Positions 1-5,811 of a stretch of DNA of 6,720 bases are shown here, one piece after another. Made by a program: the position numbers and the translations under genes. The stretch is taken from contig RFOR01000035.1 of assembly GCA_009926525.1 (NCBI GenBank), forward strand, positions 1 to 6,720. The letters run 5' to 3'. The stretch's first letter is position 1. Every line of letters begins with the position of its first letter. The notes beneath the pieces were generated by a model. It saw nothing but the letters and a program-made list of their open reading frames with translations, was not told where the DNA came from and made no database searches. This stretch comes from Methylophilaceae bacterium (GTDB lineage Bacteria; Pseudomonadota; Gammaproteobacteria; Burkholderiales; Methylophilaceae).

Positions 1-953
1 TAGGTAGACTAAAAAGGCTAGACTTCTTTACCCTGGCTTTATTGGTTTCAGCCTTCCTTCATCTACTCGTTATCGTTTTCGTCAAATTTCAGCCCCCTGC
101 TCTACAGTTTTTCAAAGACCAAATATCTGCATTAGATGTGGTCTTAGTGAATAGCAAACACCATAAACGACCAAAGAAAGCTGACGCACTAGCGCAAGCA
201 AATCTAGATGGTGGCGGAAATACATCAGAGAACCGTAAACTAAAATCAGCACTGCCGTGGCAAAAGAACAAACCAACCGATGCGACTGTTGAACACCGCT
301 CCAAGGAACTTGAGAAAAGTTTAGCCCAAGCCGAAGCCGAAGCTAATCGCAAAGCAGAGCGGCTTGCTGAACTCGATAAGCAAGCAAAAGCATTAATGAG
401 CCAACTGCAAGCAGCAAATGCAATCGAAACAAACCCCACTCAGAAAACACGACCAACCAATCCCCAAACCGGCACTCAGGACGCAACCATAAAAGCACTC
501 AATACCACTGACTTAATGAGTGCGAGTTTCGAAATGGCCAGGTTAGAAGCACAAATCAACAAGCAACAAGATGACTATCAAAAACGTCCCAAACGCAAAT
601 CGATTGGTGCCCGAGCACAAGAATATCGTTTTGCAGCCTACGTTGAATCTTGGCGCCAAAAAGTAGAACGTATCGGCAATCTAAATTATCCTGAAGCAGC
701 CAAAGACCAAAAAATCTATGGCCAATTGCAACTGACTGTTTATATCAAATCCAGTGGAGAAGTCGAAAAAGTAGAAATTAGACGCAGTTCAGGATATCCA
801 GTGTTAGATAATGCCGCAAAACGTATCGTTGAAATGGGCTCACCTTATGCTGCTTTTCCAGAGGATTTACGCAAGGAAGTTGATATTTTAGACATTACAA
901 GAACTTGGATTTTTACAAAAGAAGATAGCTTGGCAACCAAAGCTTCAGAATAA
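1..953 (+). CDS. TonB/TolA-like energy-transducer family protein (5' end outside window)
   Basis: Inner-membrane-anchored periplasmic protein expected to pass proton-motive energy from an ExbB/ExbD-type motor to outer-membrane receptors. The frame is open to the left edge (first whole codon at base 3), and 316 residues are visible. Visible residues 8-27 form a hydrophobic helix containing Ser16 and His20, the SxxxH pair typical of TonB and TolA anchors. Next come a basic region (RPKKADALAQANLDGGG), an Ala/Glu/Lys/Gln-rich probable coiled coil at about 98-138, a Thr/Pro/Gln linker, and a C-terminal TonB domain at about 213-305 with YVESWRQKVERIGNLNYP, GQLQLTV and RRSSGYPVLDNAAKRIV. The first possible in-window start, TTG at 42, would cut the helix in half, so the real start lies upstream. 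There is no X-Pro repeat spacer as in enteric TonB; the middle is more TolA-like. No exbB/exbD is visible. The family call is solid, but the particular partner or substrate is unknown. Confidence 0.88.
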   Translation, partial: GRLKRLDFFTLALLVSAFLHLLVIVFVKFQPPALQFFKDQISALDVVLVNSKHHKRPKKADALAQANLDGGGNTSENRKLKSALPWQKNKPTDATVEHRSKELEKSLAQAEAEANRKAERLAELDKQAKALMSQLQAANAIETNPTQKTRPTNPQTGTQDATIKALNTTDLMSASFEMARLEAQINKQQDDYQKRPKRKSIGARAQEYRFAAYVESWRQKVERIGNLNYPEAAKDQKIYGQLQLTVYIKSSGEVEKVEIRRSSGYPVLDNAAKRIVEMGSPYAAFPEDLRKEVDILDITRTWIFTKEDSLATKASE

Positions 954-961
954 AATAGGCT

Positions 962-965
962 AGGA
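962..965 (+). promoter_or_regulatory. Ribosome binding site of the ferredoxin gene
   Basis: AGGA lies six bases before the ATG at 972, in the 18-base gap after the TonB-family stop codon. It supports this start and independent ribosome entry on a shared transcript. Confidence 0.6.
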
Positions 966-971
966 ATATAA

Positions 972-1286
972 ATGGACACACATTATCAGCATCACGTTTT
1001 TTTCTGTCTAAACCAGCGCGAAGATGGCTCAGCTTGCTGCACCGACCATGGCGCAGAAGCAGCTTTTGACCATATGAAAGCAAAAGTAAAAAAGCTAAAT
1101 TTGAATGGTCCAAGCAAAACGAGAATTAATCGCGCGGGCTGTTTGGATCGATGCGGCGAGGGCCCTTTGATGGTGATTTACCCCGAGGCAGTTTGGTACA
1201 CGTTCGTCGATTTAGATGACATCGACGAAATCATCAGCTCACATTTGCAAAATGGTAAATTAGTCGAGCGTTTACAAGTTCTGTAA
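972..1286 (+). CDS. Thioredoxin-like (2Fe-2S) ferredoxin domain protein
   Basis: A 104-residue cytoplasmic protein of the small thioredoxin-fold [2Fe-2S] ferredoxin family (COG3411-like), which probably carries electrons or acts as a redox or Fe-S sensor; the partner is unknown. Cysteines are at 12, 22, 23, 57 and 61. Cys12 and Cys22 or Cys23 near the N-terminus, plus the C57-L-D-R-C61 pair in the context NRAGCLDRCGEGP, form the expected four-ligand pattern with one spare cysteine. The following PLMVIYPEAVWY and the acidic DLDDIDEII helix are also typical of the family. The ATG has a good AGGA ribosome site. The gene follows the TonB-family gene by 18 bases, so the two are probably co-transcribed. 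Its last 15 bases overlap the 3' end of the opposing HIT gene. Cluster binding is inferred from the cysteine pattern. Confidence 0.88.
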   Translation: MDTHYQHHVFFCLNQREDGSACCTDHGAEAAFDHMKAKVKKLNLNGPSKTRINRAGCLDRCGEGPLMVIYPEAVWYTFVDLDDIDEIISSHLQNGKLVERLQVL

Positions 1287-1703
1287 CAAGAGTAAAGCCT
1301 CAGCCAGCTTGGCTTTCAGGGTATAGAATAAGCCATCAGTTGTTGGCTTATTGGTTTGGCGGACTTCTGCACTCCAAATCGCTTCTGGAAAGTGCACGTC
1401 ATGTTCAAATCGAGGAATAACGTGCCAATGAATGTGTGGGGTTTTATTGCCAAGACTCGCCAAATTAATTTTGGTAGGCTGTAAAACATCACGTAAGACT
1501 TGCTCAACTGCGAATGTAATTTGCATGATACTGAGACGGTCTGCTTCACTTAAATCCGTCATTTCCTTCACATGATTATTCAAAATCACACGGCAAAAAC
1601 CCTCATAATTTGCATCATCCACTAACACGATACGACACAAATCGTTTTGCCAAAGTAGCTCACCGCCCACTGAATTACAAAACACACAGCCACCATTCAT
1701 CAT
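1272..1703 (-). CDS. HIT (histidine triad) family nucleotide hydrolase/transferase
   Basis: A 143-residue HIT-domain protein. This family hydrolyses or transfers nucleotidyl groups from substrates such as Ap4A, AMP-lysine or AMP-amine conjugates; the exact substrate cannot be read here. The triad is H90-I-H92-W-H94 in TPHIHWHVIPR, and His94 should be the nucleophile by homology. An N-terminal C6-V-F-C9 pair suggests a possible zinc site as in HINT/GalT-like members. GFCRVILNNHVKEMTDL and the N80-LASLGN loop are further family signatures. The first ATG overlaps the TGA of the upstream Gfo/Idh gene (ATGA), with a second ATG right after it. No convincing Shine-Dalgarno is visible, so translation is probably coupled to the upstream gene. 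The C-terminus (LLLLQNL) is read through the opposing ferredoxin stop region. It is the last gene of the leftward array. Confidence 0.9.
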   Translation of the reverse strand: MMNGGCVFCNSVGGELLWQNDLCRIVLVDDANYEGFCRVILNNHVKEMTDLSEADRLSIMQITFAVEQVLRDVLQPTKINLASLGNKTPHIHWHVIPRFEHDVHFPEAIWSAEVRQTNKPTTDGLFYTLKAKLAEALLLLQNL

Positions 1704-2710
1704 AGCGTGACCAGTTTGCCTGTTGCTGCCGACTCAAGTGTTGCGACAATCGCCGCGCAACTCTTTTTAGCGTCCGCAAAATTAAGCAGTGGTGTTTTAT
1801 CATTCAGCACGCAGTCACTGAAATGCTCAATCTCAAGGTTAAAATGGTTACTGGCTGGATAAATTTCCTCACCCTTACGGCCATCCTCAGTCCACCAACT
1901 AATCACAGGCACATCGTTCGTGCCTGGCAATTGCCAAACGGTGTGGCATTTAATGCCGCCCTTAGTGCCAATCAAGGTGTATTCAGACTGACGGCTGCAT
2001 TCGAAACTCGTATCAAAATGGCCACGCTTACCGTGACCAAAGTCAATCACTCCACTCGTTGCAATATCAGCACCACTTTCTGCATATTTAGCCATGGCCA
2101 TAACACTGATTGGATCAGCGTCAAAACAATGCCTTAAGGTGTGTATCGCATAAGGGCCAATGTCCCACATCGCGCCACCACCATTGGCAGTATCGTTAGC
2201 TAATCGATACATACGCGCGGGGCGCATCATGAACGAGTAGCTCGCCTTGGCAAACATCACTTCACCAATCATGCCAGACTGCACAAGCTCTTTAACACGC
2301 TGATGCTGTGGATGAAAGCGGTACATAAAGCCTTCCATCACTTTAACTTTGTAATTTAATGCCGCCGCTTCAATCGCCTCAACGTCTGTCACCTTAATAG
2401 CCATTGGCTTTTCAATCAGCACATGCTTACCCGCCGCAATCGCTTTCAAAGCCCATTCGGCATGCTCATGGTTGGCCAAAGGAATATAAACGGCTTGTAC
2501 GTTGGCATCTTCAAGCAGATCCTCAAGCGCATCGTAAGTTTTCACACCTTGAACATTGGGCGCATATTTGGCGAGCGTTTCAGCACCAGCGCCTGAACGG
2601 CGGCTAGCAATCGCTACCAGCTCAGCGTTATTTGCCTCAACAATGGCTGGCAACAAACGCTCATTAACGCGCGCCGCGCCTAAAATTCCCCAGCGTAATT
2701 TAGTCGTCAT
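1700..2710 (-). CDS. Gfo/Idh/MocA family NAD(P)-dependent oxidoreductase
   Basis: A cytoplasmic dehydrogenase of 336 residues, in the glucose-fructose oxidoreductase / dihydrodiol dehydrogenase / 1,5-anhydrofructose reductase branch. Visible motifs are the Rossmann start LRWGILGAARV, the EKPMA segment (about 100-104) that carries the conserved Lys-Pro near the nicotinamide, MEGFMYRFHPQH at about 125-136, GMIGEV, and DIGPYAIH, whose final His is the likely catalytic residue. Length is normal and nothing is broken. The longest frame begins with GTG at 2713, but the next codon is ATG at 2710. AAAGGA ends six bases before that ATG against three before the GTG, so I prefer the ATG. It starts 15 bases after lipA stops and ends in an ATGA overlap with the HIT gene. 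The substrate is not predictable, and no sugar-metabolism genes are nearby. Confidence 0.88.
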   Translation of the reverse strand: MTTKLRWGILGAARVNERLLPAIVEANNAELVAIASRRSGAGAETLAKYAPNVQGVKTYDALEDLLEDANVQAVYIPLANHEHAEWALKAIAAGKHVLIEKPMAIKVTDVEAIEAAALNYKVKVMEGFMYRFHPQHQRVKELVQSGMIGEVMFAKASYSFMMRPARMYRLANDTANGGGAMWDIGPYAIHTLRHCFDADPISVMAMAKYAESGADIATSGVIDFGHGKRGHFDTSFECSRQSEYTLIGTKGGIKCHTVWQLPGTNDVPVISWWTEDGRKGEEIYPASNHFNLEIEHFSDCVLNDKTPLLNFADAKKSCAAIVATLESAATGKLVTL

Positions 2711-2716
2711 CACAAA

Positions 2717-2722
2717 TCCTTT
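2717..2722 (-). promoter_or_regulatory. Shine-Dalgarno deciding the Gfo/Idh start
   Basis: AAAGGA on the minus strand, in the short gap after the lipA stop. It lies six bases from the ATG at 2710 and three from the GTG at 2713, favouring the ATG. Confidence 0.65.
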
Positions 2723-2725
2723 AGG

Positions 2726-3703
2726 TTAAACCCCAGCCGCATGTGCCTGAGTATCTGCATGGTACGAGCTACGTACCATTGGACCACAGGCCGCTTGCGT
2801 GAAACCCATCGCTAGCGCTTGCTGCTCAAACTCAGCAAAACGCTCAGGTGTCACAAAACGAACAACAGGCAAGTGATGCTGACTAGGCTGTAAATACTGT
2901 CCAAGCGTAAGCATAGTCACGCCATGGTTTCGCAAGTCTTGCATCACCTCTAAAATCTCTTCGTCGGTTTCGCCCAACCCCAACATTAAGCCTGACTTCG
3001 TTGGTACATTAGGATGAAGCTCACCAAACACTTTGAGTAAATTCAATGAGTTTTGATAATCGGCACCGGGACGCGCTTGTTTATAAAGACGTGGTACCGT
3101 TTCCAAATTGTGGTTCATCACATCTGGCGGGGCGATTTTAAGAATTTCTACAGCCGTTTCTAAACGTCCCCGAAAATCAGGCACAAGCACTTCAATTTTA
3201 ATCGCAGGCGACTCAGCGCGGACCGCTTGAATGCAGTCAACAAAATGCTGGGCGCCCCCATCCATTAAGTCATCTCTATCTACACTGGTAATCACCACAT
3301 AACGTAAATGCATCTGGGCGATCGTGCGAGCTAAGTTGCTAGGCTCATTATCATCTGGTGGCAAAGGTTTGCCATGTGACACATCACAGAACGGGCAACG
3401 GCGAGTGCAAATATCCCCCAAAATCATAAACGTAGCCGTACCACCGCTGAAACATTCCCCAATGTTTGGGCAAGAAGCCTCCTCACAAACGGTATGCAGA
3501 TTATTTTCGCGCAGGACTTGTTTGATTTCTTGAAAGCGCGCGCTATCTGGCACTTTCATTCTTATCCATTCCGGTTTACGCATGGGTGCTTGCGGCACAA
3601 TTTTAATCGGAATGCGTGCGGTTTTTTCTTGGCTGGTTTCTTTAACACCCGCAATTTTACTTGGGCGTTTTACTACAGCTGGTTTGATTGCTTGTTCGTT
3701 CAT
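2726..3703 (-). CDS. lipA: Lipoyl synthase (radical SAM)
   Basis: Inserts two sulfurs at C6 and C8 of octanoyl groups already bound to the lipoyl domains of 2-oxoacid dehydrogenases and the glycine cleavage H protein. It has 325 residues, close to E. coli LipA. The auxiliary [4Fe-4S] site is C73-x4-C78-x5-C84 in [12 protein letters not shown], with the RSSYHAD motif (Arg311, Ser312, Ser313) near the C-terminus supplying the serine ligand. The radical-SAM cluster is C99-x3-C103-x2-C106 in [45 protein letters not shown] and [10 protein letters not shown] are all intact. The N-terminal 40 or so residues are basic and poorly conserved, as is usual. The ATG overlaps the TGA of lipB (ATGA) and no good ribosome site precedes it, so translation is probably coupled. 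LipB lies directly upstream and makes its substrate. Confidence 0.98.
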   Translation of the reverse strand: MNEQAIKPAVVKRPSKIAGVKETSQEKTARIPIKIVPQAPMRKPEWIRMKVPDSARFQEIKQVLRENNLHTVCEEASCPNIGECFSGGTATFMILGDICTRRCPFCDVSHGKPLPPDDNEPSNLARTIAQMHLRYVVITSVDRDDLMDGGAQHFVDCIQAVRAESPAIKIEVLVPDFRGRLETAVEILKIAPPDVMNHNLETVPRLYKQARPGADYQNSLNLLKVFGELHPNVPTKSGLMLGLGETDEEILEVMQDLRNHGVTMLTLGQYLQPSQHHLPVVRFVTPERFAEFEQQALAMGFTQAACGPMVRSSYHADTQAHAAGV

Positions 3704-4326
3704 ACGGATTCTGAATAGCCTAATTCTTTAGTCAAGTATTTTAGCAGTTTTTTGGCCGCCTCTGCTTGGCTTAAATGTATGCCTAGATCGCGTAATTGCG
3801 TTACTTCCAAACCACGGTAGCCACATGGATCTATTGCACTAAATGGTGTTAAATCCATATCCACATTAAGTGATATGCCATGGTAACAACACTCTTTTTT
3901 AAGTCGCAAGCCGACAGATGCAATCTTTCTGTCTTGAACATAAACGCCTGGCGCATCGGCTCTAGCAAGTCCATGAGTATTAGCCTCAGCCAACAATGTC
4001 ACCACAGCATTTTCCATGCTACTGACTAATTGACGCACGTTAATGCCTTTGCGTTTCAAATCAATCAACAGGTAAATAATGGTTTGGCCGGGGCCGTGAT
4101 AAGTAATTTTTCCACCCCTATCGGTATTGACCACGGGGATGTCATCGCGAAATGGCATGCGCACATCTTTACGATTAAGGCCCAAAGTGTAGACAGGGGA
4201 GTGCTCTGTCAGCCAGATTTCATCTGGCGTTCCAGCAGTTCTATTAGTAGTGAAATCTTGCATGGCGCGCCAAGTGTTTTCAAACTCGGTGCGCCCTAAA
4301 TGGCGAATAACAGGGATTTGACTCAA
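3700..4326 (-). CDS. lipB: Lipoyl(octanoyl) transferase
   Basis: Moves octanoyl from acyl carrier protein to the lysine of lipoyl domains, the first step of endogenous lipoate synthesis. It has 208 residues, normal for the family. Motifs are [12 protein letters not shown] (70-81), [19 protein letters not shown] with catalytic Lys134, YHGISLNV, and DPCGY with catalytic Cys168, matching the Cys/Lys dyad of E. coli and M. tuberculosis LipB. The start is TTG at 4326: a TAG lies in frame only six codons upstream, and the next ATG (codon 22) would lose the conserved [13 protein letters not shown] segment. The ribosome site is weak (GAG about nine bases away), and the start sits inside a repeated near-palindrome, so initiation may be inefficient or coupled to the ybeD-family gene 15 bases upstream. 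lipA follows with a 4-base overlap. Confidence 0.97.
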   Translation of the reverse strand: MSQIPVIRHLGRTEFENTWRAMQDFTTNRTAGTPDEIWLTEHSPVYTLGLNRKDVRMPFRDDIPVVNTDRGGKITYHGPGQTIIYLLIDLKRKGINVRQLVSSMENAVVTLLAEANTHGLARADAPGVYVQDRKIASVGLRLKKECCYHGISLNVDMDLTPFSAIDPCGYRGLEVTQLRDLGIHLSQAEAAKKLLKYLTKELGYSESV

Positions 4327-4340
4327 TGCTGTTGACTCAA
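4318..4340 (-). repeat. Two copies of a near-palindrome over the lipB start
   Basis: On the plus strand TTGACTCAA occurs at 4318-4326 and again at 4332-4340, separated by TGCTG. Each copy is nearly its own reverse complement (TTGA-N-TCAA). In the lipB mRNA the copies can pair as two 4-bp stems flanking one G-G mismatch with a 5-base loop, and this stem includes the TTG start codon. Two direct copies 14 bases apart could also be a protein-binding site. The repeat is seen directly; any function is inference. Confidence 0.5.
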
Positions 4341-4341
4341 A

Positions 4342-4635
4342 CTAAAGGACGTATTTCACTTGCGGGTGTTCTGAAAGTGCTCGGTAAATGCTATCCAATT
4401 GCGCTTTAGAAGTGACATAAACGTTGCAGGTGAGACTGATAAACCGGCCACCGCTACTTGCACGCATATCCACTTTTGAAGCATCGAATTCTGGCGCATG
4501 CACTTGAATCACTCTCACCATGGCATTCGCGAAATCGTCGCTGGTTTCACCCATGACTTTGATTAAAAAATCACAAGGAAACTCAACTAGCGTTTCCTCT
4601 GATTTAACCGTTTCTTGATTTTGTTCTGTCATCAT
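4342..4635 (-). CDS. ybeD: YbeD family (DUF493) protein
   Basis: A small cytoplasmic protein of about 97 residues in the YbeD/DUF493 family, which has a ferredoxin-like alpha/beta fold resembling ACT-type regulatory domains. Its molecular role is not established. The match to E. coli YbeD is recognisable end to end: LVEFPCDFLIKVMG, VIQVHAPEFD, a Ser/Gly-rich turn (RASSGGRF) leading into the central strand, and a C-terminal VKYVL. The N-terminal dozen residues are polar and variable. The longest frame begins with GTG at 4641, but that codon lies inside the AGGTGA ribosome site; ATG at 4635 or the adjacent ATG at 4632 is more likely. It sits between dacC (12-base gap) and lipB (15-base gap), as in enterics, where a link to lipoate or cell-wall control has been suggested only from this position. 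Confidence 0.9.
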   Translation of the reverse strand: MMTEQNQETVKSEETLVEFPCDFLIKVMGETSDDFANAMVRVIQVHAPEFDASKVDMRASSGGRFISLTCNVYVTSKAQLDSIYRALSEHPQVKYVL

Positions 4636-4637
4636 CT

Positions 4638-4643
4638 TCACCT
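4638..4643 (-). promoter_or_regulatory. Shine-Dalgarno deciding the ybeD start
   Basis: AGGTGA on the minus strand overlaps the upstream in-frame GTG (4641-4639). It lies two bases before the ATG at 4635 and five before the ATG at 4632, so one of these ATGs is the start and the GTG is not. Confidence 0.55.
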
Positions 4644-4647
4644 GCTA

Positions 4648-5781
4648 TTAAGCAAACAGCAACATGAAGCTATCCCAAAGCCGGCCAAAAATGCCGGCCA
4701 CTTTAACTTCTTTTGCAGCAAGTAATTTTTGCTCATCAACAATTTTACCGTCGATAACAAATTGAATAGTGCCGATTTCCTGACCTTGTGCAATTGGCGC
4801 AATCAGTGGCTGTTTGCTAATCACCTTTGCTTTTGCGCGGGCATAATCGCCTTTAGGTAGCGTAACATATAGGTCTTTAAAAGTTGTTGCTGCGAGTTTG
4901 CTTTCACTCCCCTTCCAAACTTTTTGCGTCGCAATCGTTGCGCCAGCTTTGTAAACCAAATGTGAGTCAAAGAACTGGTAGCCATAGTTTAATAATTTCT
5001 GGCTCTCTGTCGCACGAGCATTGTCATTCGCAGCACCCAGCACAACAGAAATTAAACGATGTTCACCTCGCTTAGCAGAAGAAATCAAACAAAAACCTGC
5101 TGAGTCTGTATGGCCAGTTTTCATACCATCCACATTTGGATCTAACCACAATAAGCGATTGCGGTTTGGCTGGGTAATTTTGTTATAGGTATATTCTTTG
5201 ACTGAGTACAAACGTTTATATTGGTCAGGAAAGTCTGTAATTAAGGCTGCCGCTAACAATGAAAGATCGTAGGCCGTAGTGAAATGCTGAGCATCTGGCA
5301 AGCCTGTTGCATTCATGAAGTGAGTATTTTTCATGCCTAGGCGTGCTGCTTCTTTATTCATCTTTGCTGCAAAAGCATCTTCAGTACCACCGATACCCTC
5401 TGCCAATGCAATTGACGCGTCATTGCCTGACTGAATAATCATGCCATGCAAAAGCTCATCTACTGTTACCGTCATTGTGGTGTCCACAAACATTTTAGAC
5501 CCTTCAACACGCCATGCTTTTTCAGAAATCGGCAGTGTTTGATCTAGTTTCAACTGCCCAGCTTTGAGCGCTTTGAATGATAAATAAGCCGTCATCAATT
5601 TAGTAAGCGAAGCTGGCTCAACACGGTTTTGACTATTTTGTTCAGCAAGCACGAGATTGCTATTAAAGTCTTTAAGCAAATATGCCTTAACGGCTAATTC
5701 AGGTGGCGGCGCAACTTCAGCATAAGTGTTGCCAACAAATAAACTGAACATTAATACAAAAAGTGAGATGAGGTAATTCAT
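4648..5781 (-). CDS. dacC: D-alanyl-D-alanine carboxypeptidase (PBP5/6 family)
   Basis: Low-molecular-weight penicillin-binding protein (peptidase S11) that removes the terminal D-Ala from peptidoglycan stem peptides in the periplasm. It has 377 residues. A signal peptide spans 1-21 (hydrophobic YLISLFVLMFSLFVG, probable cut after TYA). The active-site motifs are S58-L-T-K61 with the acyl-enzyme serine, S118-G-N120, and K221-T-G223 in DGMKTGHTDSAGFCL. A C-terminal beta-rich PBP5-type domain follows from about 275. The protein ends in GIFGRLWDSFMLLFA, which looks like the amphipathic helix holding these enzymes to the inner membrane. The ATG follows rlpA by 30 AT-rich bases and has no strong ribosome site. 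Whether it equals E. coli DacA or DacC cannot be decided from sequence; dacC is the name commonly used for betaproteobacterial orthologues. Confidence 0.95.
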   Translation of the reverse strand: MNYLISLFVLMFSLFVGNTYAEVAPPPELAVKAYLLKDFNSNLVLAEQNSQNRVEPASLTKLMTAYLSFKALKAGQLKLDQTLPISEKAWRVEGSKMFVDTTMTVTVDELLHGMIIQSGNDASIALAEGIGGTEDAFAAKMNKEAARLGMKNTHFMNATGLPDAQHFTTAYDLSLLAAALITDFPDQYKRLYSVKEYTYNKITQPNRNRLLWLDPNVDGMKTGHTDSAGFCLISSAKRGEHRLISVVLGAANDNARATESQKLLNYGYQFFDSHLVYKAGATIATQKVWKGSESKLAATTFKDLYVTLPKGDYARAKAKVISKQPLIAPIAQGQEIGTIQFVIDGKIVDEQKLLAAKEVKVAGIFGRLWDSFMLLFA

Positions 5782-5811
5782 AGGATTTTGATGAAAGTTT
5801 CTTTATTAAAT

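Noticed and set aside
42..44. TTG as the start of the TonB-family gene
   Set aside because: It lies in the middle of the membrane helix, after the residues that begin it, and the frame is open further left.
89..439. Open frame antisense to the TonB-family gene
   Set aside because: The Ser/Ala/Phe-rich translation has no family features and mirrors the Lys/Ala/Glu-rich codons of the real gene.
1294..1316. Hairpin AAAGCC...GGCTTT with inner AGCCA-GCT-TGGCT just past the ferredoxin stop, as a terminator
   Set aside because: The stems are short and compete with each other, no T-run follows on either strand, and the region is HIT coding sequence.
1823..2137. Plus-strand open frame inside the Gfo/Idh gene
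   Set aside because: It lies wholly within a conserved gene on the other strand, and its translation has no recognisable domain or ribosome site.
3324..3718. Plus-strand open frames inside lipA
   Set aside because: They are antisense to the cysteine-motif region of lipA and have no coding features of their own.
5782..5811. Promoter for dacC in the AT-rich 30-base gap
   Set aside because: TAATAA-like and TTGATC-like hexamers occur, but only about 11 bases apart, too close for a sigma-70 promoter.
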